Positions 1 to 11,603 of a DNA stretch of 64,000 bases are shown here, piece by piece; the first letter of the stretch is position 1, and the number at the start of each line of letters is the position of its first letter. The position numbers and the translations under genes were made by a program. The DNA comes from Arcuatula senhousia (lineage: Eukaryota; Mollusca; Bivalvia; Mytilida; Mytilidae), in assembly GCA_963971305.1 (NCBI GenBank), contig OZ020307.1:11793501-11857500 (forward strand), given 5' to 3'. The notes below the pieces were generated by a model. It made no database searches, had not been told where the DNA came from, and worked only from the letters and a program-made list of their open reading frames with translations.

Positions 1-302
1 TTTTCAATATTTGAGCCCACATATTGCATTGGGTGGCAACTAAAATACAACTGATTCAGTAAATTGTATCTTCAAAGATGCATTAGATAATGGACTTAAA
101 AATAGAGTTTGTTCAAGTAAGTACATGAATATAGTTTAATTTTATCTTGACCAAAGGCATCAATCACAAGGTCATAGGAGAATGGAGATGGAGGAAAAAA
201 AGAACAAGATCGTGCTAATAAAAGAAAATGAAAAAAAAAAATAACAGAACAAAGATGCATCCAATTTTAACTAAATTTAAAACTTGTTGTTTGTGATTGT
301 AG

Positions 303-3300
303 GGATTTTTCAGAAGAGCTTTACAAGATATTGGAGACCCAGCAAGAAAAAGGTGTTTTTATGGAAAAAACTGTCAGATAACGGTCCTAACAAGGAATAG
401 ATGTCAGTATTGTAGATTACAGAAATGTCTTCAACTAGGAATGTCCAGATCAGGTATAACAACATTTATTTGATAAGATTTTAAGAGGTAGAAAATGGAT
501 GAATGTGTCATGGAAAATATTGTCATCGAAGAAAAAATTTTGTGTTGGTGTTATATTTCCTTTGTGATGACGAAATTTACACAAATTATTACCTTGGTAA
601 ATGGTTTATTCTTCATAAAAAAAAATTCCCTCATGTTTTCTGTACAAGAATGCAAAAAAAAGTTTCTTTTGTTACATAAGCTAAAAGCTGCTTTTAATAA
701 TGACTACAACATAAATCTGTAGCATCCTGCATTGGGATTTTATATGGCAAAACTTCGGATAAATTGCAGGTAGCAACATCAACCTTGATTTTTAAATTTT
801 GAATTATCACAAAATATTCAAATGCATTAATAGAAAAAAAAAAGACAAAAGGAAAGGTGTTCATTTTATAGTTTGTATGTTGTCTTTTTACATGTACTGT
901 TAATTCTAAATTCTAGAAGTTTTTTTTGCTTATTATGAATAAAAAATTCAATTCTTCTATCTTTTCAGCTGCAAAGTTAGGAAGGAGATCAAGGAAAATG
1001 AGGGATATGATCAAATGTATGGAAGACTCTGTAATGGAGCAAGCTTTACATGGCCTCCTCAGTCTAAATCCGGACATCTCATCAGAAATCATGTCTACAG
1101 TTCTAAAACAGAAAGAAGAGCCACAAGATAACAAGAAGATGCCACAGAAATCGTCCACACCTCCTCTAGATCTGTCTCCACCCTCTTTGTCCAATGACAG
1201 TCTCTTCAGCTCATTAAGTAAATCCAATTTTCCCACTCCGGTTGGCTCGGTGTGTCACTCCCCTGTACCATCACCTGGGCGTAATCCTTCAGCAGTACTA
1301 CCTCTCAGTGTTGGTCATCCCTTTGCTAATCCCATGCTGTTCTCTCTAGGACAAGATGTTCTCTCCTCTGCAATGTACTATGGTGCTCCAGCCTTGTTCA
1401 GTCAACAAGGATCCTCCTCTCCTATAAATCTGGTGAAGTCTGAAAGACATGAAAGATCTTCAATGAGAGGACCTGGTCATCTGATGTCTCCTAGCCATCA
1501 ATCATCTATGGACCCAATGAGAAACCGACAGTCTATTGACTCAATCTCGTCCATATCCCAACACTCTTCATATGACAACGAGGGTCTAGAATCCTTGGAT
1601 GTTGTCAGTCAGAGAGGTTCATTTGACTTTGGTGATGAGGAAATACAAGCTCTGAGTGCAAGACAACACCAAAATCAGATGGGTTTAGAAAACATGCAGT
1701 TTTCACAGTTTCAAAATAAAGGACCAATGTTCAAAAAGCCACAGTATCAAGCTACATATCAGAGGCCTGCCTCCTTGGACAGTGGAGGAAACAGCCAAGC
1801 AGCAATGCAGCATCCTGGATCAGAAATGGATCAAAGACCACCATCTTTAGAAATGAGTGGATACAATGGTAGGAACAGCCAGGCATCTATACAAAGACCA
1901 GAATCAGGAATGGAGCAGAGGCCTCCCTCATTAGAAGTCAGTGGATATACTAGTGGACGAAGCAGTTGTCAAATGGCAGCAATGGAACAACGTCCAGGAT
2001 CTTTGGAAAGTTGTGGCAATAGTCGGCCATCATCAGTGGCATCTCATAGAAACTCTCCGTTTGTCTCAAGATCACATAATCCCTCACCATTCCAATCTAA
2101 TGACTGTATGAACAAACAACAAGTAATGATGGGGTCACAATCTCCATATCAAATGCACCAAGGTCATTCAATGACATCACCTTCTCCTTATATGAACAGA
2201 GCAGACTTAACGAACGCAATTGTTGAAGAATCCATCAGGTCGAATTCTCGACAAGATCTACCTATGATGAGTCCTGTTGGTGACAAACCAAGGTCATACT
2301 CCAGACAAGGTGATCACTCAATGTCCTCTAGTCTGGTAAGAAAGGCTTCTTTTACTAGTGATGATCAAAATGAAGATCGTAGAAAAGTCATGAAAGTATC
2401 AACAGAAAGTCCTGGTAAGATAACTAAAGCCAAAGAAACAGCTATTGTTAATCCTACTGTAAAGGTAGAAGATGAAACCCAGTTATCTGTGGCCTACCTT
2501 ACCTACAAAGTCCACCAATCATATCAGACAAATTTCAGGTCCAGGGCTGACATACAGGCCATGCAAGAAAAAGTCATCGAGTTTAAACAGAGGAGTATTC
2601 TGAACAGACAGGACCATCAACTGTTATTTCAGGTAACTGAAATCTTTTTCTTGTGAAGATATTATTATTGATAACATCATCATTATTATAAATTTGTTTT
2701 ATTTATGTAAATACATATTCCAGGAATCTTTATAACATCTGAAATTTCAAATGCTTTTCTTACAAAATCTTTTTGATTTTTTTTTTAAAGAAAACATCAA
2801 ACAAATGTGTCTCAAACTCTGCCACACATTACATGACTGTATCATAATGGAAAATAAACAGTGTCATGAACAGATGTTTTACCAAATGATGTTAGAATTG
2901 AAAATATTTTCAGTGTTTATTTCCCATCACCAATATCTGAGTGCATCTTAAGGATTCATGTACAGATTTCTTGGCTATCTGGTCTTTTTAATTAACGTAT
3001 ACATTTAAAGTTAAACAGAATTCTTGCTGTAAGACTTTTTCTCTATTTGAGGTTTAAGTATTAGTATCTTTATACACCATTTTTTTGCAATTAGGTGTGA
3101 GAATAACACAACAGCCAGACAATACTGTTTAATTTTCACACATATAAATTTTGACTTTACAACAGCAATAACAAACATAAATATTAATTTGTATTCATTA
3201 CTTATACTGTTAACATTGACTTCCAGGATGACCTTGGAAGGATATGTCCAGCTGGTGAGGTTTGTTGGCAGGGTTTCCAGAGTCTGCTTAACACCACTAT

Positions 3301-4849
3301 ACAGGACACTGTCACGTTTGCCAAAAAAGTTCCAGGATTCTCCCGGCTGGAACAGGAAGATCAAATAAGCTTGATAAAAGGAGGGTGTTTTGAGGTTGGT
3401 CAAATTTCCAAAATTTTGAGAATTTGTTTTCATGAATGTTTAACATGTTTCAAACATGTTTATTAAATGCAGAAGAATAACAAATCAGTTATTGTAGATT
3501 TCAGATGATTTTTTTTGGCTTGATATCCATTTAAAATTTACTTAAAACTCAATAACTGGTAATTGTTGAATTTGGAACTGAAGAATCTGATCAATATTGA
3601 ATTATGTTATTAAGAATATAAGATTTGGCATATAAAAACTAAAAAAATAGCTAAGTTTTTGGGGTTTTTTTATGTCGCCTGCAACGTGTTGCAAAGCGAC
3701 ATATAGGGGTTACTTTGACACTCTCCATAGTCTTGTGTTATTACAACAATTTTTGTCCTATTTTTCTGGGCAAATACATGTCACAGCCTCTTGATATTTG
3801 GCATGTAGCTTTCTTTTATAGTATTATATTGTGTAAAGTGATTTTATGCCTGTAATTTATCTACTTCCTGTTTACAGAATATTTTAAGAAGCAGGCAACA
3901 TACGTCTTCTATGAAAGACTGCCATTCTAGTTTTTATTTATAAAGCAACAGAAAAAAATACTGCTGATTTTTAAGAAATGTTAAATTGTGATCTTTTTAT
4001 ATAGGTTGCCTGTATAGTCCATTCAGTGTTCATTGATACAGAGACTGATGCCATGTTCGTCCCTGGTAAAAACTTCCTGGTGACAAGAAAGGACATGAAG
4101 GTCGGCTTCCCTCTAGGGGAACACTTTGTCGAGCTGTTGTTTAACCTATGTGTACGTCTCAATGCTTATGGCTTGGAAGACACAGAGAAGGCACTGTTTA
4201 GTGCACTGGTGCTTATATCTCCTGGTAAATATCATTAAAGTGGTTAAATGAGTTATTTGAAGTGACTGGCCCAAATTCACAATTCTTTATTTCTTTCTTA
4301 TAATCAATAGTCAAGTAACATTGCCTATAACAATTGTCATCAATGTATAAAAACAATACATAGGCGGTCTGTTTTTCCTTGTGGATATTTAAGTTGCTGC
4401 TTACTTATGTAGGTTGTGTAGCATACACATATTATCTTTTATTGACATATATAACTTTCTGCATTTGCTTATCTTGTGATTTTTCACTCATTTATTTGTT
4501 AAAAAAGTTAATATGCAATATCTATTTCCACACAAAAATTACCCTTTGCAATTTGTATTCTATAGTTGTTTATTTTCATTACCGTAGTATTTTCTCTATT
4601 TCAGATCGTCAGGGTCTTAAGAAGCGTGATAACGTCAGTAAACTACAAGAGCTGTTGATTCAGTCGCTACAGTCTCAAGTGACAGCATGTCATCCAGATT
4701 ACGCTGGTCTGTTTCCACGGTTACTGATGAGTATCTCCAGTCTACGAGAACTTGGAGTGGAACATCGGAGGATGTTAGAAACTCTGAAGCATAAGATGAA
4801 GTTTGCCCATGACCTTTACGCGGAGACATTTGATCTGATTGTTGATTAG
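303..4849 (+). CDS. Nuclear receptor, NR1-like (5' partial, 5 exons)
   Basis: Predicted ligand-regulated transcription factor. The exons are 303-453, 969-2632, 3227-3394, 4005-4224 and 4605-4849. All have AG/GT borders and matching phases, giving 815 residues plus a stop. The first exon starts at GFFRR and holds zinc finger 2 (C-x5-C-x9-C-x2-C; NRCQYCRLQKC, GMSR), followed by a basic extension KLGRRSRKMRD. Exon 2 encodes a hinge of about 490 residues rich in Ser, Met, Gln and Pro, then the start of the ligand-binding domain. LBD landmarks are ISLIKGGCFEV (helix 3-4 region), LNAYGLEDTEKALFSALVL and a C-terminal LYAETFDLI that fits an AF-2 helix. The LBD reads most like E75/Rev-erb, while the DNA-binding extension also resembles ROR/HR3, so I call it NR1-like without a symbol; a mollusc-specific NR1 branch is possible. 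Zinc finger 1 and the start codon lie upstream of the window. Confidence 0.9.
1163..1177 (+). other. CtBP-docking-like PLDLS motif in the receptor hinge
   Basis: The in-frame codons read PLDLS, a match to the PxDLS motif through which many repressors bind the corepressor CtBP. It lies in the flexible hinge between the DNA-binding and ligand-binding domains, in the context STPPLDLSPPS. The motif is seen directly. Its function is inferred from known CtBP partners. Confidence 0.5.
1433..1444 (+). other. SUMO-consensus VKSE in the receptor hinge
   Basis: VKSE fits the hydrophobic-K-x-E sumoylation consensus. A second match, VKVE, lies at 2459-2470 just before the ligand-binding domain. Nuclear-receptor hinges are common SUMO targets. 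Modification here is inference. Confidence 0.35.
1762..2040 (+). repeat. Degenerate peptide repeat in the receptor hinge
   Basis: The in-frame protein repeats a block of about 20-27 residues built around QRPxSLExSG followed by GRNSQAS. Recognisable starts read QRPASLDSGG, QRPPSLEMSG, QRPPSLEVSG and QRPGSLESCG. This is an internal coding minisatellite in the disordered region and probably varies in copy number. Confidence 0.65.
3671..3930 (+). mobile_element. Short hairpin-ended element in a receptor intron
   Basis: The 5' end is a stem-loop, ATGTCGC...GCGACAT (3672-3702). The left arm recurs inverted as GCAGGCAACATAC at 3891-3903. It is followed by a second stem-loop, GTCTTctatgaAAGAC (3904-3919), and the element ends ATTCTAG at 3930. 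A hairpin a few bases before a terminal CTAG is the classic Helitron 3' end. The element is about 260 bp, non-coding, and lies between the exons ending at 3394 and starting at 4005. It resembles the TGTCTCGCC family at 16216 and 37392 but is much shorter. Confidence 0.6.
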
Positions 4850-5794
4850 TTGTTGTGATTTTCTGTTGTAATGTTAGTTGTCTCAGAATGACAAGTTTTT
4901 ATTTTTATTTTTGTATTTATTTGATAATTTATTTTTGATGAGATATGTTGAAATATTTTTTGTTGTTTATTTCTGATAATTTAATTTAATGTTTAAGTTG
5001 TGATTATTGTTCTTTCTATGGTATAGTAATTTGAGAAGGTGCTAAAGTCTTTACTGGAAAGTGCTGTTACATGTTCATGCATGCTGTATTTGCTACATTT
5101 TACTATCATATTGCCAAATGTTCTTTATAATATCATGATTTTTAAACTGTTCTAGACTATAGGTTTAGAACAAACTGTTGTTATATACCTTTTGTACAGA
5201 AATTTCTATTTCATTGTCTGTTCATATAATTTTGTGCATAAATGAATTTTGAATGCTAAAATATATGTTCCTAACTTTCTTTTATGTAATTTTTCTTCAC
5301 TAACATTTTCTTCAAATTTTGATAATCAATTTGTTATACAAAAGTGCTAAAAGTTGACCTAATACATGCCCAAATAAGGAAAATTGGTTGGTGCTAAGGT
5401 AGAGGAAATATCCAGGAGTAGTTTTCAAGTTGGCAATGCTTGTACATGTACCTTTAAAATACTGAATTTCTATTTTATTTTGTAGCAGATTAACATTGTT
5501 CTTACAAATGAAATAGGGTTACACAGTATCTTTTGCAATAAATCTCTTCTTGATTGTATGTTTTTTTTAAGGGAAAGACTTGACAAATATAGTGTATGAA
5601 GACCATTGTGTGTCAGATATAAAAAAGTAAAACTTTTAGTGTTTCTCTACAAACCAATGCCTTTAAAATGTTTTAGAAAAATAATGTGATTAACTAATTT
5701 ATTGTACCTATTTTTTTTTCAATTAGAATTATTCTAGTTATGAAAGGGAATGTTAAAAATATCCCTTCCCCTCAAATGGTAAGGTTGGGGTTAA

Positions 5795-6338
5795 GGTGGC
5801 TCAAGGCTTTTAAACTGAGCATCTTTTTGCGCATATTGGAATTTTGTATAAAATTGATAAACTAACTGTAATATATTTTATCAAATTAGAAGCAATTTGG
5901 ATAAAAGAAATGAGTTTTTTTATTATATTTAGAATATCCCGTACTAATTCAAAGAGAGATAATTTATAAAGAATGAATAGGAATTTTTCTAAATTTTCAT
6001 GAATATCTTGAAAAAATGATCGGTGACCCTATATTTTTTTCTGACAATTCAAAAAGCTAATGAAGAGAGACTTTCCTTCAGAATTTGAGCTAATTCTATT
6101 GTAGGAATTCTTATTTGGTGCCTCTATAGCTTGTTTCCCTATCTATCAGATATATAAATATTTGATCTATCAGATATATAAATATTTGAAACTTTGCAAT
6201 TTTTAGAAAGTTGATAACGCTCTAAAATGAACAGTGACACCCTCTTTTTATTTGATATTTTTTATTTATACATGAAGGTCTATCAATGTGCCAAAAATGA
6301 ACAAAATCTGTAGTAGAATTCTAATTGCCCGAGACACC
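5795..6338. mobile_element. TTAA-flanked MITE in the receptor 3' UTR
   Basis: TTAA at 5791-5794 and 6339-6342 flanks a 544-bp non-coding segment. Its ends are short inverted repeats: GGTGGCTC on the left and GAGACACC on the right. A TTAA target duplication is typical of piggyBac and Kolobok elements. No transposase is present. Confidence 0.55.
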
Positions 6339-8076
6339 TTAACCCTAGTAGGGCCAAATTAAAAAATTGTGTGTTACTGGTTTCATTACCTACATGTACC
6401 CTAATATTTCATGTCAACTCTACCCTTTTTATTGTAATTTTTGCTTGAGTGCCATTAAACTTGTAATCTACTCCCCAATCACTCAAGGTGACAAAAAATA
6501 AAACAGAAATGCCTACCTACCTTCCCTGTTTTTTAAGGCATGAAACTAGAAACATGAATACTTTTTTTTTACCTAGAAGTTTTTACATGACTTTTTTTTC
6601 AAGGAATAGCATTGAAGCAAATGGTTTATTGACATTTTATTGCTTTTAGTATGTAGATTTTTATCTGATCATGTGCCATAATTTGTTGTTGTAAAGCATA
6701 ATATTGATAGAGAATCACGTGAAGCCAGCATTTGTTTTTAACAAAACTTTTATATTATGAAAGCTTGTACTTGAATAAAACATATTTTATGTTACTTTTA
6801 ACATTCCACAAAAAGGAAACTTGTAGTGATGTAAAAATACCTCATTTTAACAGAGCTTTGCCACTTATTGAATGTGATGACAAAGCTATGACTTCATTGC
6901 AAAGTCTAATCATCGTTCACGTTGATAAAACTGTAACTTGTTGAAGCATTAAGATTTATCAATACACTGTATACTGTGGATTCATTTATTTTCTTGGGAA
7001 CCAATTTTCTTGGTTTGTTGAAAAGGGATCAGTTTGTGGATTCTTAATTTTGTAGTTCTGATGTCTCCAGCATACAGATTAGTGTAAAATTTGCTTTTTT
7101 GTTGGGTTTTGAATTTCATGGGTCGAGGTCACCAACGAAAATCAAGAAAATTGATACCCCTCGATTAATAATGAAACCACAGTATTACTAGCAGGGTAAC
7201 ATTCAGCATTCAAATTCTTTACATATTGTTACTTTCCTAAGCCCTGTTTCCACAAGAGTTGTTCTGTCTCACTGAATTGTAACATTTCATTTAGTCTCAG
7301 CTGTTAACAGACTTTGTTTTGAACTACCTGTTATAAGAAAGGACATAAACAAAACTTTGACAACAGCTTTTAATTTGGGTGTTATTTCAGTTCAAGGTTT
7401 CGTCTGTATTTCTGTTTTTATATCGTCTTTAAAATGTTGTTTTTTTTAATTCTTTAAAATACTTTCCAGATCAATTGATGTTTTTATGTTTCATCATCAT
7501 AATTTCTAAGTGTGACTGTGATCTCAATGGTGCTTAACTCTTTTCTCAATGTTCATGTTCCTATTGTAAAAATGCAGCTTTTAGAGTTGTAAACAAATGG
7601 CTCATTATCATTAAGTCAAAATAAGTGGTAATCTTATTTAAATCATTTAGTGTTGATTGACTTTTACCAAGTCACTCACCAAGGTTAAAAGTTTGTTTGT
7701 TTGTTTTTTTTTTTTTTTTTCAGAACAGTTTTTTTTTCTTTTTACCAGGATAAAATGTTTAACAAAAATTTTTGTAATTCTTTCTCCAAAAAAATGAAAA
7801 TTTATACATTTGTATTCAAATTGATCAAAAGTTTTGAATATTTTAGAAAAAAGGGGGAAAAACTTATTACATGTACAATGTTTATGGCCTCAATGTATAT
7901 CTGAATATATTGTAACTTCATTATTTAAGTAGTTGATTTTGTTTTACCTACAGATTTATCAAAATGATTCAGTGCTTTGTTTATTTGTTAGTAGATTTTG
8001 TTAAGTTTTCATTAATTATAGTTTTGTCGTTATTTATTATTTATTTATTTTCTCTGTTTGTTAAGCTGACAAATGA

Positions 8077-8082
8077 AATAAA
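8077..8082 (+). terminator. Candidate poly(A) signal AATAAA
   Basis: A canonical AATAAA hexamer near the end of the AT-rich stretch downstream of the receptor stop. It is the last such signal before the repeat block and so a plausible distal polyadenylation site. Confidence 0.35.
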
Positions 8083-8841
8083 GGAAAATTCATTGCTTTA
8101 AGAAGTCTTTAATTTTGCCAGATAGTTATAACAGTACAGGATCATCTTAGTAGTCTTTCCAGTATAAACTCATAGTTGTCTTTTTTCACTAGATTTCAGT
8201 CATAACAAGATAAAATGGAATAAAAAACAACATAACAAACTTACATAAATATTGGATGGAAATAAGAACTATTTCTTGTTGATTTAAAAATGTAATAATT
8301 TTTGCTATGCCAGATGCATTTTTTGAATGATGTTGCACTTAGGTAACAGCTTCAAGAAAATGTTATAAAAGATTTGAAAAATAAAGGTAATAACAAAATT
8401 ACCGCACTTGGAGGATCAATCTAAATGTCCAACAGAAAAGACAAAACATGGAAGACTTACTGGAAAAATTATAGATCACAATGGTCCTGACTTGGTATAG
8501 GCATTTCATATGAACTGGTGGGTAAAACAAGGTTTTATGGCATGCCAAACCTCCCTCTTCCATAGCGATCTTAGGGTCTCAAAGATTGCCTTGAAAGTTT
8601 GTACAACTGTTCTTTAGGGAGTCCTTTATCAAGCTACCAGCTAACATGACAACTGTTGCTAAAAGCAGAACAGAGGAGTTCACCTTCAACTCGAAAGTAT
8701 GAGAAATAAAAATTACAACAAAGTTTCAGACAATTGATTGTAAGAGATATAGAAAATTTGAAGCAATCAAAGTAGTCTGTACAACTACTCTTTAAGAAGT
8801 TATTTTCCCCTTTATTATTACATTTAAACTTTCTTTGCCTT

Positions 8842-11185
8842 TTTATACCCCCACAACAAAGTTTGGGGGGGTATATAGGAATCACCCTGTCTGTCTCTCC
8901 TTCTGTCTGTCCGTCCGTCTGTCCGCATACCTCCTTAGTACTACTCCTCCTAAACAGCTCAACAGATTTTGATGAAACTTAATTTGAAGGAAGTAAATCA
9001 TATGTAGTTGTGCATGAAGAATTTTCATCATCATTGAGGGGAGATAATTGGACTTAGACTTTTTAGCTCACCTGACCCGAAGGGTCATGTGAGCTATTGT
9101 CATCACTTGGCGTCCGTCGTCCGTAAACTTTTTAAAACGTTAACTCCTCTGACACCATAAGTCCAATTGCAACCAAACTTGTAATGGTTGTTCATTAGCA
9201 TTCGGTGCTTAGAACTGATGTGGGGATTTTTGATTCGTCGTAAAACATGGCCGCCATGGCTAAAAATAGAACATAGGGGGTAAAATGCAGTTTTTTTGCA
9301 AATAACTCAAAATCGGCTACAGATATCAAAATTCTGGCAGGGTAAAAGTGTTCAGCACCTCAAGATCTACCTACCCTGAAATTTTGAAGAAAATCCAACG
9401 ACCCATGTAGGAGTTATTGCCCTTTTTGTGGATTTTTTGCAAATTTTGCACCTGTGAAGCTCAATATCTTGAAAACTATACTAGATATTTGAGAAATTTA
9501 AATTGCATATTGTTAAGCACATCAAGATCTACAAAATATGTAATAGGGTCAACGTTGTAGGACCTTTTCTTTTAGGAGTTATTGCCCTTAGAACGTCAAA
9601 ATTTAGCATTTTAACAGCATTTCCTTGTTAACTCCTCTGACACTTTAAGTCCAAATGGAACCAAACTTGGTACAGTTGTTTATTAGCATTAGATGTATAG
9701 AACTAATGTGGGGATTTTTGATTGGTCGTAAAACATGGCCGCTGTGGCTAAAAATAGAACATAGGGGTAAATGGCAGTTTTTTGCAAATAACTCTAAAAC
9801 GGTGACAGATTTCAAAATTTTGATTGGGAACAAAAGTGATCAGCACCTCAAGATCTACCAGCTCTGAAATTTTGAAGAAAATCCAACAACCCATGTAGGA
9901 GTTATTGCCCTTTTTGTGGATTTTTTTGCAAATTTTGCACCTGTTTAGCTCAATATCTTGAAAACTATACTAGATATTTGAGAAATTTAAATTGCATATT
10001 GTTAAGCACATCAAGATCTACAAAATATGTAATAGGGTCAACGTTGTAGGACCTTTTCTTTTAGGAGTGATTGCCCTTAGAACGTCAAAATTTAGCATTT
10101 TAACAGCATTTCCTCATTACATTGAAAACGTTAACTCCTCTGACACTTTAAGTCCAAATGGAACCAAACTTGGTATAGTTGTTTATTAGCATTAGGTGTA
10201 TTGAACTGATGTGGGGATTTTCGATTGGTCGTAAAACATGGCCGCTGTGGCTAAAAATAGAACATAGGGGTAAATGGCAGTTTTTTGCAAATAACTCTAA
10301 AACGGTGACAGATTTCAAAATTTTGATTGGGAACAAAAGTGATCAGCACCTCAAGATCTACCAGCTCTGAAATTTTGAAGAAAATCCAACAACCCATGTA
10401 GGAGTTATTGCCCTTTTTGTGGATTTTTTGCAAATTTTGCACCTGTTTAGCTCAATATCTTGAAAACTATACAAGATACATGTGAAATTTTAATTGCAAA
10501 TTGTTAAGCACATCAAGATCTACAAAATATGTAATAGGGTCAACGTTGTAGGACCTTTCCTTTAGAACGTCAAAATTGAGCTTTTAAAAGCATTGCCTCA
10601 TTACATTGAAAATGTTAACTCCTCTGACACTTAAAGTCAAATTGGAACCAAACATGATATTGTTGTTTATTAGCATTAGGTGTATAGAACTGATGTGGGG
10701 ATTTTCGATTGGTTGTAAAACATGGCCGCTGTGGCTAAAAATAGAACATTGTGTTAAACTACATTTTTTTGCTAATAACTCAAAAAGGGTGACAGATTTT
10801 TGAATTTTAATTGAGATAAAAGTTATCAGCACCTTTAGATCCACCATATTGTCAGATGACCCCTTATTAAACTTATAATAAACCTTATTCAATGTCAAAT
10901 AGATTTTGCCTAATAGACTTTACTTCAGGCACATATGTCAGGTGAGCGATTCAGGCTCCTGGGAGCCTCTTGTTAAAAACAGTATTCTATGTGAGACCTC
11001 GTAAGCACAACTCCTCCTAAACCGCTTAATGGTATTTTGATTAAACTTTACACGAAAGAAGTACATATATGTAGATGTGCATGAAGAATTTTCATCGCTC
11101 TCGGATATCATTCAGGGGAGATAATTTGACTTGAGTTTTTTTGGGCAGAACAGAGTCCAATATGAAGCGGGGGTATCCTTTTGTT
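8842..11185 (+). mobile_element. Hairpin-ended element (TATACCCCC family), interrupted
   Basis: The 5' end is a stem-loop, TATACCCCC...GGGGGGTATA (8844-8875), followed by a CTGTC/CGTC-rich run. The inverted arm GCGGGGGTATCC recurs at 11167-11178 and the end reads CCTTTTGTT. The two halves carry related units: ACTCCTCCTAAAC, then GATGAAACTT, then ATGTAG(T/A)TGTGCATGAAGAATTTTCATC, at about 8941-9060 and 11008-11130. An AGCTCACC-family element (9065-10974) is inserted between them in a T-rich spot. Confidence 0.6.
9065..10974 (+). mobile_element. AGCTCACC-family hairpin element, copy 1 (about 490-bp core satellite)
   Basis: The 5' terminal stem is AGCTCACCTGACCC-gaa-GGGTCATGTGAGCT, followed by GGCGTCCGTCGTCCGT. 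The 3' end is CAGGTGAGC (inverted copy of the 5' arm), then the stem-loop AGGCTCCTGGGAGCCT, then CTTGTT. The core is a tandem satellite whose units begin GTTAACTCCTCTGACAC at 9139, 9627, 10130 and 10614, so the periods are 488, 503 and 484 bp. ORFs inside are satellite artefacts. The copy lies within the TATACCCCC element. Confidence 0.75.
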
Positions 11186-11201
11186 AGCTCGCTCACAGTT
11201 A

Positions 11202-11258
11202 AATGGTTTCAGAGTATAATTGTCTGATCAACCATTGAAATTAAACTCTGAAACCATT
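11202..11258. repeat. 57-bp hairpin
   Basis: Two 20-base arms (AATGGTTTCAGAGTATAATT and its inverted partner, 19 of 20 matching) enclose a loop of about 17 bases. It is a small foldback in intergenic DNA just after the TATACCCCC element. Confidence 0.6.
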
Positions 11259-11603
11259 GATTAATTTGTTTGATTTTAAACTTTATACACATGAAGTTTA
11301 GTAGGTCCTCTACCAATTATATGAACACTGACCAACCAACATGGCTGCTGTTGCTAAAAATAGAACAAGAAATTGAGACCATAGTTTTTGCCATAAAGCT
11401 TAAAAGAATAACAGATATAGAAGTAACTATTGGCCCTTTAAAATGGTCCATATTTTCCATTTTTGCAGTTAATTCTTGCTTTTATCTTGAAAATCATAAG
11501 TGCTAGAGAAAAAAGGGTCATATCATAAGCTCTCTGAGTTCTTCAAAAATTAATTAAGGACCAAAATTGTCTGATATCAACTATTTATAATTTATTCCTT
11601 TTT

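Larger units (their letters stand above)
4850..8100 (+). other. Probable 3' UTR of the nuclear-receptor gene
   Basis: About 3.2 kb of AT-rich sequence without credible ORFs follows the receptor stop. Candidate poly(A) signals AATAAA occur near 6776 and at 8077-8082. I favour the latter as the distal end, because dispersed repeats begin soon after. The UTR carries a TTAA-flanked MITE at 5795-6338. The exact end cannot be fixed without transcript data. Confidence 0.5.

Noticed and set aside
9645..10898. Several ORFs of 60-104 residues on both strands
   Set aside because: The same frame recurs in each unit of the AGCTCACC core satellite; non-coding repeat.
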